A DNA stretch of 64,000 nt from Leptobrachium leishanense (Eukaryota; Chordata; Amphibia; Anura; Megophryidae), in assembly GCA_009667805.1 (NCBI GenBank), contig RXON01001607.1:39057-103056 (forward strand), written 5' to 3'. Position numbers and translations under genes: made by a program. Positions 36,371-49,127 of the stretch are shown in pieces. Below the pieces are notes generated by a model. The model saw only the letters and a list, made by a program, of their open reading frames with translations. It made no database searches and was not told where the DNA came from. The first letter of the stretch is position 1. Each line of letters opens with the position of its first letter.

Positions 36371-37064
36371 AGTGTCGGCAACAGTGCCGTCACACCGTAA
36401 CCCCTCTGTGGTATTGTGGAAGAGTGCAGTGGTGGAGGTTTTGGTAATGCGGAAGATATCCCCGATCTATTCAGTTACATCAGCAGCTATAACAAAACCT
36501 GGTCAGCAATGTTTAGGCACTTGTACTGCGCTACTCTATATGGTGAGAATCGGCGCACACCAGTAGCAACAGGAAGCAAACAGAACAGGCAGGGAATACA
36601 CAGCGAGCATAGTCAAATGCCAGGCAAAGTCGGCAACAGATCGGGTCCTCAGAACAAGCAGGGTCAGTAACAAGTATACAAACTGATTTGATAAGCTAGC
36701 GATGCGGGAATAAAGGCTGAGACACACTGAGCGTGTAGTGACGCACAGCGTAGCAAAGAGAAGCAAACATTTTGCAGGCTTGACTTCACTCCGCTCCGCC
36801 TCGCAGCGTGTCTACACTGCATTACGTTTGCTTCTCACCGCACTGGACAGGAATCCACTAACTAAATTAAAATGTACACACAAAACCATTTTATTTTCAC
36901 AAAGCACATGTTATATAGACAAAAAAAGTTTCTACTGAATAAAATACATCAAAAATTACTGTTAATTTAATAGGAATAGTATAAAAATATAAAAAAGTAA
37001 CCCCTGATCATATATATTATAGGGACACGGAGCGCTGTGTATAGAGTAGGGATGCACAGACATA
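36371..37064. other. Intron sequence without recognised genes
   Basis: Contains an imperfect inverted repeat (agagaagcaaacattttgca near 36760 against acgtttgcttctc near 36826) that may mark a small fold-back element. Nothing else was recognised. Confidence 0.45.
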
Positions 37065-37066
37065 TA

Positions 37067-37095
37067 CAGTTGTGTTCAAAATTATTCAACCCCCA
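37067..37095. repeat. Tc1 left terminal inverted repeat
   Basis: Twenty-nine bases identical to the reverse complement of 38654-38682. Confidence 0.93.
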
Positions 37096-37417
37096 ATGCT
37101 GTAAAGGGTTTTAGGGAATTTAGTGACATTTGTAATTGTATTCAGAATGAAATCCTACAAGGACTTTTTAAAGAACCATATGCAACTAAAATGACATCAA
37201 TTGGTTTTGTAATACAGTAGTAAATGTTTCTTTTGTGAATTCTTCATTGACACAATTATTCAACCCCTTAAAGACTACCACTCTGAAGAACAGAGGTTCA
37301 TTCAAGTGTTTTCAATCAGGTATTGAAAACACCTGTGGATGTCACGGAGCAGCAATAAAGCATAATAAGCACCAATTAGGCAGCTTTAAAATGACTGTGA
37401 TACTCAGCTCCTTCTAG

Positions 37418-38464
<1,047 letters not shown>

Positions 38465-38653
38465 GATTGAATGTCACTTGGGGGTTGAATAAAACTGATA
38501 ATGATGTGAGCACAGAAAAGACATTTGTGCTTATTTCATTATAAATGTTATGTTATATTTGTCTGACCTACACGTGCCTCTTTGATTTAATTGTAAGCAA
38601 GATGACTGAATGATCAAAATCAATGTCAAACTGGCCAAAACACTCAATTTCAG

Positions 38654-38682
38654 TGGGGGTTGAATAATTTTGAACACAACTG
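38654..38682. repeat. Tc1 right terminal inverted repeat
   Basis: Reverse complement of 37067-37095 without mismatch, followed by TA. Confidence 0.93.
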
Positions 38683-38828
38683 TACGTATATATCAACACG
38701 CAGACCTATATATAGGTATATATCAACACATATATATATATATACATACACCCACCAACAGACCTCAGACCATATATAAACATACGCACATGGGGGGGTG
38801 GCATGTGGACAATCTCAACTAAATGCGC

Positions 38829-38958
38829 CCCCCCCCCCATTTGGCTGATCCCTCCAGAAGAAATGTTGAATCCGACAGAGCAGAGAATATATATATTATT
38901 CTCTGCTCTATCGGGTTCAACATTTCTTCTGGGGGGATCAGCCAAATGGGGGGGGGGG
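38829..38958. repeat. Long inverted repeat (~58-nt arms) with C/G homopolymer ends
   Basis: The left arm (catttggctgatccctccag through gagcagagaata) pairs with the right arm (tattctctgctc through ggatcagccaaatg) with about three mismatches. The loop is a few AT bases. The outer ends are runs of C and G of about ten. It would form a very stable hairpin. Confidence 0.9.
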
Positions 38959-39137
38959 CAATTAGTTGCCAAAATGTGTGTGTAATACAAGTCTGGATAT
39001 ATATATTTATAAGAATATAGATATATATATAATATATATCATACCTGCCCTTACCTTCCCCTATAAATTTGCTAAAAATATACACACATAAAAAACAAAC
39101 CACTGCCCGAGACCCTGCGCAGCCCACATGCCACCCC

Positions 39138-39194
39138 CTCTACCTGGCTGAATGTATCTAATATATATAATTAAATACATTCAGCCAGGTAGAG
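39138..39194. repeat. Perfect 20-bp inverted repeat
   Basis: CTCTACCTGGCTGAATGTAT (39138-39157) is exactly complementary to 39175-39194, with an AT-rich 17-nt loop. It is probably part of the same fold-back-rich region as 38829. Confidence 0.88.
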
Positions 39195-39559
39195 AAAGAA
39201 AAAAAAAGGTTTTAATTTATGTTCTCGGGGACATTTAAAAATGTCCTCGGATTTTATTTTTTTTAGAAATATGTCACCTTACCTTAGCCTGGTGGTCAGT
39301 GGGGGCTCCCTGGATCCTGGTTGTGGGGGGGGTCTGCCATGGCCGCAGGTGCAGTGGCTCCCTCCCTGTGCTGCCTGTCTCTGCCAGATGCACCCGGGCG
39401 GCTAGCCCGCCGCTAGCTCTGTCATCCGGCGGCCGCATGCTCCTCAATGCTCCTCAAGGGGATCCTTGGGAGGCCCCTGCAGGATGCCCTCTACAGTGCC
39501 TGATTAGAGGGTCGTGTCTGCCTGATGTTTTAGTAACAAGAATGTTTTATCCCATAGGT

Positions 39560-39800
39560 CGTCAATGTTAAAAATATTACTGTTTTAATTCAATATCTAA
39601 TAAACCATTGCTTATAATATTCTGCAGTAAAGAGTCTCTTTATTTCTAGATTTTTTTATAATTTTTTTAAGCATTTTTTATACTTGTTTCAATTTTTTTT
39701 ATTTTTTTTCGAACTCGAACCGAACACTCGGAAAAGTTCGAAGTTCGCAAACTGTCGAACGGCCGATGTGAACTCCGAACATATCGAACCGAACTGTTCA
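39560..39800. mobile_element. Anuran repeat, ttcg-rich right end
   Basis: gttttaattcaatatctaat through agagtctctttatttctag, then ttcgaactcgaaccgaacac and atatcgaaccgaactgttca. The first half recurs at about 62100-62230. The ttcg part mirrors the left end at 28799. Confidence 0.5.
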
Positions 39801-40095
39801 TGGCGTCCGTGATCGTGCTGTCAGCCTGTGTCAGTGGGTGAGAACGGCACAGGTTGAGTAAATACGGCGCCGGTAGCGCGTGTCCTCGTGGCTTATGCTG
39901 CGCATTGTTTCAGAGACAGAAGGTGCCCCATTATCTGCGGCTCGTGTTTACACAGGCTGCTCAGACGCCAATTAGTCTCTGCACAATGACAGTCGTGCCA
40001 CGTGCTGCGGTACGGGGGCAGGGATGACGTGTCGGGGTGATTGGGAGATTTTCCGTTTCCTCCACAGGTTCCCCCGAGCTCGGGGCGATTTCTGA
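39801..40095. other. Intron sequence without recognised genes
   Basis: No coding, RNA or transposon signal seen. Confidence 0.45.
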
Positions 40096-40404
40096 GGGGA
40101 ACGAGCTGCGCAGGACATGACATACAGGCAGTTTTTGGGGTGAACGAGCTGCGCAGGACATGACATACAGGTAGTTTTTGGGGTGAACGAGCTGCGCAGG
40201 AAGTGACATACAGGCAGTTTTTGGGGTGAACGAGCTGTGCAGGACATGACATACAGGCAGTTTTTGGGGTGAACGAGCTGCACAGGAAGTGACATACAGG
40301 CAGTTTTTGGGGTGAACGAGCTGCGCAGGACATGATATACAGGCAGTTTTCGGGGTGAACGAGCTGCGCAGGAAGTGACATACAGGCACTTTTTGGGGTG
40401 AATG
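40096..40404. repeat. 43-bp minisatellite, ~7 copies
   Basis: Units of ggggtgaacgagctgcgcag plus gacatgacatacaggcagttttt. The variants are gacatgac and gaagtgac. One or two decayed copies follow to about 40460. It lies about 0.5 kb downstream of exon C in the gene direction. Confidence 0.93.
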
Positions 40405-41324
<920 letters not shown>

Positions 41325-41848
41325 CTACTTAAACCCAAACCACTCCCAAAAGGCGATCACATACATAAACCACTCCCAAAAGGCAGCCACATACATAAAC
41401 CACTCCCAAAAGGCAGCCACATACATAAACCACTCCCAAAAGGCGGCCACATACCTAAACCACTCCCAAAAGGCGGTCACATACATAAACCACTCCCAAA
41501 AGGCGGCCACATACCTAAACCACTCCCAAAAGGCGGCCACATACCTAAACCACTCCCAAAAGGCGGTCACATACATAAACCACTCCCAAAAGGTGGCCAC
41601 ATACCTAAACCACACCCAAAAGGCGGCCACATACTTAAACCACTCCCAAAAGGCGGCCACATACATAAACCACTCCCTAAAGGCAGACAAGTATCTAAAC
41701 ACAAACCACTCCCAAAAGGCGTCCACATACCTAAACCACTCCCTAAAGGCAGCTACATACTTAAACCACTCCCTAAAGGCAGCCACATACATAAACCACT
41801 CCCTAAAGGCAGACAAGTATCTATACTCAAACCACTCCCAAAAGGTGG
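41325..41848. repeat. 30-bp minisatellite, left part
   Basis: About 17 copies of cactcccaaaaggcggccac plus atacctaaac, with longer units containing agacaagtatctaaacacaaa. It continues at 47242 after the inserted retrotransposon. Confidence 0.95.
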
Positions 41849-42356
41849 TGTGACATAAGGAATGGGAAGGTCATCGAGGGGCAATATATTTCCCCTCGGT
41901 TCCTGTCCTATGTACAGAACTAGTGGAATCCAGACCGGGTTTTCGTGCTAACTTTGGGTCTGGAAAATCTGGGATTTGTGTCTCTCTCCTGGATTGTTAA
42001 TTAATTGATGTTTATCCAATGGTGATAAAAGAGGGGAGGCTGAACCAGGAAGTTGCTCTGGCCTGGGACTCAGAAAGCCTTCTGAGAGAGCTGCAAGGTA
42101 AAAGGTGTGAGAAAAGGTTGCTTAAAGTAATTTTGTTCATTTGAGGTGGCTGAGGTTAGCTCACCATTTGTTAGAGAGGGAAATCTAACTGTTTAGTAAG
42201 AGCCTGAGCGGCAAGGGTTTATTTTCTGTTTTCATTTCTGTTTTATTGCAACCATTTAAATAAATACTGTCTGCTGGACTGATTTCAAAGAACGTTTACT
42301 GCCTGGACTACCTTTTTCCCAGCAAAGGTAACCTCCATCTGAGCTATACCCCCACA
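41849..42356 (+). repeat. Gmr1-like element 5' LTR
   Basis: TGTGACATAAGGAATGGGAA ... ctatacccccaca. It is followed two bases later by a candidate primer site TGGTGGAGGATGCGGGCAC (42359), for which I could not name the tRNA. Confidence 0.87.
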
Positions 42357-42395
42357 TATGGTGGAGGATGCGGGCACTTTCCTTGTGCAAGTTGC

Positions 42396-43266
42396 ATGAT
42401 GAAGGACGTGCTAAAAGCTTTGCTTCAAGCCACTGCGGTCCAGCAGGAGACAAATCGTCAGTTTGCAGAGGCTCAGCGGCAGATGTTGGAGGCCCAGCAA
42501 GCTGACCGAGATGCCCAGCGAGCAGATTGAGAGGTACTCAAGGAGGTGGCTCAAAGCCTCCTGGAATTGAAGAGAAACTCTGTGGCTTCAATGCCTGTGG
42601 AACAAAAGGTGAAGTGTGCCAGCCATTACCTGCAAAAGATGACAGCTGCTGATGATGTGGAAGCCTACCTCACTACATTTGAGAGGATTGCTACACGAGA
42701 AGGTTGGCAGAGATGTGAATGGGCAGGGCTGGTTGCACCATTCCTAACAGGTGAACCCCAAAAAGCCTACTATGACTTGGAACCTGAGGCTGCTCATGAT
42801 TATGATGTACTTAATGCTGAAATCCTGGCAAGACTAGGTGTTACCATTGCTGTTCATGTCCAGCGGGTGTATATAAGGCTGAAAAGCCCCCAAGGTCCCA
42901 AATGTTTACCTTATACACCTCACCAGGAAATGGCTCCAGCCTGAGACATCGTCGCCACCGGAGATAGTGGAGAGTGTTGTTATGTACCGTTATTTGCAGG
43001 CTCTTCCTACCTCCCTAAGGAAATGGGTCAGCCATGGAGACCCCAAAACGGCTACCCAACTAGTGGACACGATTGAGCCATACACCACAGCAACTGACTT
43101 GCTAAGTAGCCCCGTGCTTGAGCGTCCCGTCTCACCCAGAGGACACCTGCCCAGAGGACCTGGGAAGCCTGTTCCAGGGGTTAAGGGCATGGGAGAGACT
43201 TCTAAGACATTTGCCAATGATGAAGAGACTACAGGCTCTGGACCTAAAGACTGGCCAGGTAGGTAA
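42396..43266 (+). pseudogene. gag with SCAN-like capsid, broken
   Basis: Starts at tandem ATGs after the primer site with a Gln/Ala-rich coiled-coil stretch (LLQATAVQQETNRQFAEAQR). An in-frame TGA at 42528 interrupts it. Then follow DDVEAYLTTFERIATREGWQ and WAGLVAPFLTGEPQKAYYDL. After another frame change, WLQPETSSPPEIVESVVMYR continues to YLQALPTSLRKWVSHGDPKT and ends near IEPY. That last part matches the SCAN domain pattern, which is held to derive from Gmr1-type capsid. Confidence 0.72.
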
Positions 43267-43275
43267 GGAAGGACC

Positions 43276-43698
43276 ATGAGGCCATATACAGGACTGGGTG
43301 CTGACCCTATAAAATGCTTTCGTTGCCATGGGTCAGGACATATTGCTGCTAATTGTCCACTTACTGATGAACCTATGCAATGTGATCATGCTATGATGGG
43401 GAAACGCATGTCTTTCTTTGCACAAGTGGTGTGTACTGCATCATGTCAGGAACGGATTGAGAGGCAAATGTGTGTTCTTTCCATTGATGGAAAGTCAGTT
43501 ACAGCTCTGCTAGATTCTGGTAGTGTGGTAACTCTAGTCAGAGCTGACTTTATCAGCCTCAACAGGTACCACCTTAGCACTATTGGGGTTATTTGTGTAC
43601 ATGGTGACACACGTGATTACCAGACCGCTGTAGTGGAAATTGGCACTCCATGGGGCTCTGTGACAGTTGGTGGGTGTAGTACCCTCCCTGCTTCATGA
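43276..43698 (+). pseudogene. Nucleocapsid zinc knuckle and aspartic protease
   Basis: CFRCHGSGHIAANC is a complete CX2CX4HX4C knuckle (codons 14-27 of this open stretch). ALLDSGSVVTLV (Asp at codon 80, about 43513) is the D-S-G active site of a retroviral-type aspartic protease. The stretch ends in a stop at 43698 after a frame change; the following 300 bp encode an acidic linker in another frame. Confidence 0.75.
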
Positions 43699-44144
43699 AG
43701 CTATAGTGGGGAGGGATTTTCCACAGTTTTGGAGACTTTGGGAAACTAAAAAGGTTCAGGTGGATTGTGCTCCCCCTACAGGTGAACTAAGGGAACTTAG
43801 TCCAGAACCTTTTGATTGTAACATAGAGGATATTGTGGGTGTGTCTAATGAAGGGGTTATGCCTTTCCCTCTTTCTGTGATGGCTGGGGAACAGGAGGAT
43901 GTAGAACCTGACCCAGAGAGTGTGAACAATGAACAGGATGTTGTACCTGGCTCTAGTACGAAAGTGGATCAAATGATATGCCGGACTTAGAAGTCAGGAA
44001 GGATGATTTCCGTACAGAACAAATAAAGGACTCCACACTGACTAATGCCAGGGAAAACCTAAAAATGATAGATGGAAAACACATTGATCCTGACGTAAGA
44101 ATGTCTTTCCCCTACATGATCCAAAAAATTATTTACTTTATCAG

Positions 44145-45326
44145 GTGGTAAAGCGAGGGGAGGATGTGGTGGAACAATTAGTAGTCCCAAAACCATACCG
44201 CAGGATGGTATTGGATCTTGCTCATAGTCATATAATGGGTGGACATCTGGGTATAGAGAAAACCAAGGAGAGAGTAAGCCAGGAGAGAGTTCTTTTGGCC
44301 AGGTTTACATGCAGTTGTAAGGGAATACTGTGAGTCATGCCCAGAGTGTCAGTATTTGGCACCCTCGCCCCATTTTCGTAGTCTGCTGGTACCTTTGGCA
44401 ATTATTGAGGTAACCTTTGAAAGAATTGGCATGGATCTGGTAGGTCCAGTGGTTAATTCTGCCCGGGGGCACCAGTATATACTAGTAATACTAGATTATG
44501 CTACACGGTATCCTGAAGCAATTCCCTTACGTAATACCTCCGCTAAAACTATTGCCAAGGAGCTTGTTCAGATATTTAGTCGCGTAGGTATTGCAAAGGA
44601 AATCTTAACAGACCAGGGCACGCCATTTATGTCTAGAGTAACTCAGGAGCTGTGTAGGCTGTTCAATATCTCACACTTGCACACGTGTGTCTACCACCCC
44701 CAAACTGACGGACTAGTGGGGAGATTTAATAAGATGCTTAAGAGCATGTTAAAAAAGGTAGTTGACAAAGATAGGAAGAATTGGGATTTCGTATTGCCGT
44801 ATCTCATGTTTGCTATTCGGGAGGTACCTCAGGCATCCACAGGATACTCCCCTTTTGAACTTTGTATGGCAGGCATCCCAGAGGCCTTCTAGATATTGCC
44901 AAGGAAACATGGGAGGGTGAGACAACCCCCTATAGGAGTGTCATTGAGCATATCTCAATGATGCAGGACAGAATTGTGGCTGTCATGCCCCTGGTGCTAC
45001 CCCTGGTGCGGGAACATATGGAGCAAGCCCAGGAAGCACAGAGGAGGGTTTATAATCAGGGTGCCAAAGTATGTAGCTTTAACCCTGGGGATAGAGTCCT
45101 AGTGCTAGTCCCAACCGTTGAGAGTAAATTCCTGGCAAAGTGGCAAGACCCCTATGAAATAATTGAAAACATAGGAGAGGTAAACTATAAAGTTCACCAG
45201 CCAGGGAGAAGGAAACCTGAGCAAATTTACCACATTAACCTTTTAAAGCCATGGAGGGACAGAGAAGCCCTGGTAATTATCCCAACACCCCAAACACAGG
45301 CCCCTCCACACCTGAGGTCCCAATAG
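44145..45326 (+). pseudogene. Integrase, catalytic Glu replaced by Gly
   Basis: The HHCC zinc domain is visible across a frameshift (LAHSHIMGGHLGIEKTKERV, then CESCPECQ). The core domain shows the two catalytic Asp residues in IGMDLVGPV and ILTDQGTPF. The third acid, expected 36 residues later in the conserved DGLVERFN context, is Gly here (DGLVGRFN). A C-terminal GPY/F-like module (KWQDPYEIIENIGEVNYKVH) ends before the RT. A stop at about 44890 and frame changes show decay. Confidence 0.82.
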
Positions 45327-45334
45327 CTGAAACC

Positions 45335-46235
45335 TTATCAGTGGCTCAACATAATGAGGTAAAAGAGTTTCTGAGAAAAATTACAGACTTTTTCTCTGAA
45401 ATGCCGGGATTGACTACAGTCATTCAGCATGACATCATTACAGAACCCGGTGTTCATGTAAATGTAAAGCCATATAGAATACCCGAGGCTAGATGAAAAG
45501 CTGTCCTGGCAGAAATAAAAAAAATGTTAGAATTGGGGGTGATCGAAGAGTCCCATAGTGATTGGTCAAGTCCGATTGTGCTGGTTCCAAAACCAGATAG
45601 AAGCATAAGATTTTGTAATGATTTTAGAAAGTTGAATAGTGTCCAAATTTGATGCTTACCCGATGCCTCGGGTGGATGAGCTCATCGACAGACTGGGAAC
45701 GGCCCGATACCTAACCACTTTAGATCTGACTAAGGGATACTGGCAGATACCCCTGACTGACAGAGCAAAAGAAAAGACGGCATTCTCTACACCCGAGGGG
45801 TCTTTCCAGTATAAGAGGATGCCATTTGGTCTGCATGGTGCCCCTGCCTCATTCCAAAGAATGATGGATAGAATACTGAGATCTCATCGACAATATGCAG
45901 CGGCTTATTTGGACGATATAGTGATACACAGCCCAGACTGGCAGACTCATTTGTTAAGGGTGCAAGCAGTAGTCAACTCTCTAAGGGAGGGGGGACTCAG
46001 GGGCCAACCCAAAGAAATGTGCCATGGGGTTGGAGGAGGCAAAATACCTGGGGTATACCATTGGTCGGGGTTTGGTTAAGCCTTAAATCAATAAGGTTGA
46101 GGCGATTCAAAAGTGGCCCCAACCTATAAATAAAAAGCAAGAGAGGGCATTTCTTGGAATCACGGGCTATTATCGGCGCTTCATCCCCAATTTTGCCACC
46201 ATTGCGGCTCCAATGACTGATTTGACGAAGGTTAA
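45335..46235 (+). pseudogene. Reverse transcriptase, broken
   Basis: VKPYRIPEAR is followed by an in-frame TGA (45494). Then come KMLELGVIEESHSDWSSPIV, RFCNDFRKLNS, LTTLDLTKGYWQIPL (motif A), RMPFGLHGAPASFQRMMDRI and AAYLDDIVIHS, with YLDD as the catalytic box. Frame changes at about 45640 and 46000 precede the connection LGITGYYRRFIPNFATIAAP. It follows the integrase. Confidence 0.85.
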
Positions 46236-46336
46236 AGGGACAGTCCTGATTACGTGGAATTCTGAGGCAAATGAGGCATTTCAGAGGTTGAAACAAGCTT
46301 TGTGTGCTCAACCGGTGCTGGTGACCCCCAGATTTC

Positions 46337-46708
46337 ATGAAAGACTTTGTAGTACAGACAGATGCCTCTGATGTGGGTCTAGGAGCTGTACTGTCCCAAA
46401 TCAGAGATGGGGAGGAGCACCCTGTGGTCTATCTCAGCAGGAAGCTTAATAAACACGAGAGAAATTATGCCATTATTGAGAAGGAATGTTTGGCTATCAA
46501 ATGGGCCCTGGACACCCTCACGTATTACCTGTTGGGTAGACCGTTTAAAGTGGATGTGTGAAAATAAAGGAATGGCCGAGTTACAAGGTGGTTCTTGGCT
46601 TTATAAGCCTTTAAGTTTACAGTAGAGCACAGAGCGGGGAAGCTTCAAACCAATGCAGATGCCCTTTCGCGTGTCCATTACCTCTCCAATGCAGTTGCCT
46701 AACCGCGG
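46337..46708 (+). pseudogene. RNase H
   Basis: [15 protein letters not shown], then [20 protein letters not shown] and [20 protein letters not shown] is the gypsy RNase H. HRAGKLQTNADALSRVH ends pol in another frame. Confidence 0.83.
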
Positions 46709-46716
46709 GGGTTTGA

Positions 46717-46731
46717 GCAAAGGGGGGGATA
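46717..46731 (+). other. Polypurine tract of Gmr1-like element
   Basis: agcaaagggggggat lies immediately before the 3' LTR. Confidence 0.75.
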
Positions 46732-47241
46732 TGTGACATAAGGAATGGGAAGGTCATGGAGGGGCGGTATATTTCCCCTTGGTTCCTGTCCTATGTACAG
46801 GACTAGTGGAACCCAGACTGGGTTTTCGTGCTAACTTTGGGTCTGGAAAATCTGGGTTTTGTGTCTCTCTCCTGGCTTGTTAATTAATTGATGTTTATCC
46901 ATGGGAGATAAAAGAGGGGAAGCTGAACCAGGAAGTTGCTCTGGACTAGGACTCAGAAAGCCTTCTGAGGGAGCTGCAAGGTAAAAGGTGTGTGTGAAAA
47001 GGTTGCTTAAAGTATTTCTGTTCATTTGAGGTGGCTGAGGTTAGCTCACCATTTGTTAGAGAGGGAAATCTAACTGTTTAGTAAGAGCCTGAGCGGCAAG
47101 GGTTTATTTTCTGTTTTAATTTCTGTTTTATTGCAACCATTTAAATAAAAACTGTCTGCTGGACTGATTTCAAAGAGCTTTTACTGCCTGGACTACCTTT
47201 TTCCCAGCAAAGGTAACCCCCATTTGAGCTATACCCCCAGA
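46732..47241 (+). repeat. Gmr1-like element 3' LTR
   Basis: Same start TGTGACATAAGG as the 5' copy. It ends cccccaga where the 5' copy ends cccccaca, so the terminal CA has mutated or the boundary shifts by a base or two. The minisatellite resumes with gtggccacatac. Confidence 0.85.
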
Positions 47242-47826
47242 GTGGCCACATACCTAAACCACTCCCAAAAGGCGGTTACATACCTAAACCACACCCCAAA
47301 AGGTGGCTACATACCTAAACCACTCCCTAAAGGCGGCTACTTACTTAAAACACTCCCTAAAAGCGGCTACTTACTTAAACCACTCCCTAAAGGTGGCCAC
47401 ATACCTAAACCACTCCCAAAAGGCGGTTACATACCTAAACCACTCCCAAAAGGCGGTTACATACCTAAACCACACCCCAAAGGTGGCTACATACCTAAAC
47501 CACTCCCTAAAGGCGGCCACATACTTAAACCACTCCCAAAAGGCGGCTACTTACTTAAAACACTCCCTAAAGGCAGCTATTTACTTTAAACACTCCCTAA
47601 AGGCGGCTACTTACTTAAAACACTCCCTAAAGGCGGCCACATACCTAAACCACTCCCTAAAGGCGGCCACATACCTAAACCACTCCCTAAAGGCATGCAA
47701 GTATCTAAACCCAAACCACTCCCAAAAGGCGACCACATACCTAGACCGTTCCAAAAAGGCAACCACATACCTAAACCACTCCCTAAACACAGACACGTAT
47801 CTAAACCCAAACCACTCCTAAAAGCT
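47242..47826. repeat. 30-bp minisatellite, right part
   Basis: Same unit as 41325-41848, with more ctaaaggcggctacttactt variants. The join across the retrotransposon (aaaggtgg / gtggccacatac) restores a normal unit. Confidence 0.95.
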
Positions 47827-47909
47827 GGCTCTTGTGAGAGTTAATCAATGGGATTGTGTCATCCAGAGCACGAGCTGATCCAATAACATTGAGCTATTAA
47901 AGGGCGGGC

Positions 47910-48542
47910 CAGACCCACAGCAGGGTGAGAGGGACGGTGCAGAAACACAGCTGGGTCACACATGGGCTAGAGACTCCGTTGGGGTGGGCCAGAAACAGCA
48001 GGGTGAGAAGGATGGTGCAGAGAAGCATCGGGGTGACAAGAACAGTGTAGAGACACAGCAAGGTGAGAGGGACGGGGCAGAGACACAGCGGGGTGAGAGG
48101 GGCGGGGTGAGAGGAACAGTGCAGAGACACAGCGTGGTGAGAGGGACAGTGCAGAGACACAGCGGGGTGAGAGGGACAGTGCGGAGACACAGCGGGGTGA
48201 GAGGGGCAGTGCAGAGACACAGCGGGGTGAGAGGGACAGTGCGGAGACACAGCGGGGTGAGAGGGGCAGTGCAGAGACACAGCGGGGTGAGAGGGCTGGT
48301 GCAGAGACACAGCGGGGTGAGGGACAGTGCAGAGACACAGCAAGGTGAGAGGGACGGTGCAGAGACACAGCAGGATAAGAGGGACCGTGCAGAGACACAG
48401 CAGGATAAGAGGGACAGTGCAGAGACACAGCAGGGTGAGAGGGGCAGTGCAGAGACACAGCGGGGTGAGAGGGCTGGTGCAGAGACACAGCGGGGTGAGG
48501 GACAGTGCAGAGACACCGCAAGGTGAGAGGGGCGGTGCAGAG
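47910..48542. repeat. 30-bp AGAGACACAGCGGGGTGAGA minisatellite, left part
   Basis: About 20 copies of agagacacagcggggtgaga plus ggggcagtgc. Variants cagcaggataaga and gggctggtgc occur in blocks. Confidence 0.95.
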
Positions 48543-49127
48543 TAGGGATGTGCGTTTCGGGTTTCGGAACTTCGGAATTTTCACGAAATTTCCCGATTCG
48601 TGTTTTCGGATGCGGCCGAATTTCCGAAAATTTTTAGATCCGAAAATGTCAGATCCGAAATGTTTTCCGAGCCGAAACGAAATATTTTTGGATTTTTCGA
48701 ATGGACTTGAAATGTGTCAAACGAGGAGAACAGATGTTCCGAAAAACGAAAATTTTCCGAAAAACGAAAATTTTCTAAAAACGAAAATTTTCTGAAAAAC
48801 GAAAAATTTTCCGAAAAAAAGAAAAGCCCATACAAAAAACGAGCAAAATGACACTAAAAATACGAAAAATGGTCGATATTCCGAAAAATGTGCAATTCCG
48901 AAAAACGAAAATTTCCGAAATCACAAAAAGTCGATACAAAAAACGAGCACAGTGACATGAAAATATGAAAAATGGTCGAAATTCCGAAAAAAAAATGTAC
49001 CCGAAAAACGGGCCGAACCGAATCGAATCGAAACCGAAATCGGTCGAAACGAGCCGAATCGAAAAGTTTAAAAATCCGAAAAATCGAACCGAATCGAATC
49101 GAAAAAAAAAATCGGTGCACAAGCCTA
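48543..49127. mobile_element. hAT-type MITE (585 bp) inside the 30-bp array
   Basis: Ends tagggatgtgcg and (reverse complement) taggcttgtgcac. The perfect 8-bp duplication GTGCAGAG (48535-48542, 49128-49135) is taken from the repeat unit. The interior is rich in ttccgaaaaacgaaaatttt motifs and lacks coding capacity. Confidence 0.85.

Larger units (their letters stand above)
41849..47241 (+). mobile_element. Gmr1-like Ty3/gypsy LTR retrotransposon, degenerate, with integrase before RT
   Basis: LTRs 508 and 510 bp, starting TGTGACATAAGG, flanked by GTGG on each side (41845-41848; 47242-47245). The internal 4.4 kb reads gag with SCAN-like capsid, zinc knuckle, protease, integrase, reverse transcriptase, RNase H. 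Integrase ahead of RT is a Ty1/copia-like order in a Ty3/gypsy polymerase, the hallmark of Gmr1-type elements known from fish and other deuterostomes. The element carries at least five frameshifts or stops, and the two LTRs differ by roughly 4-5% by eye, so it is old and inactive. It split a 30-bp minisatellite. Confidence 0.87.
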
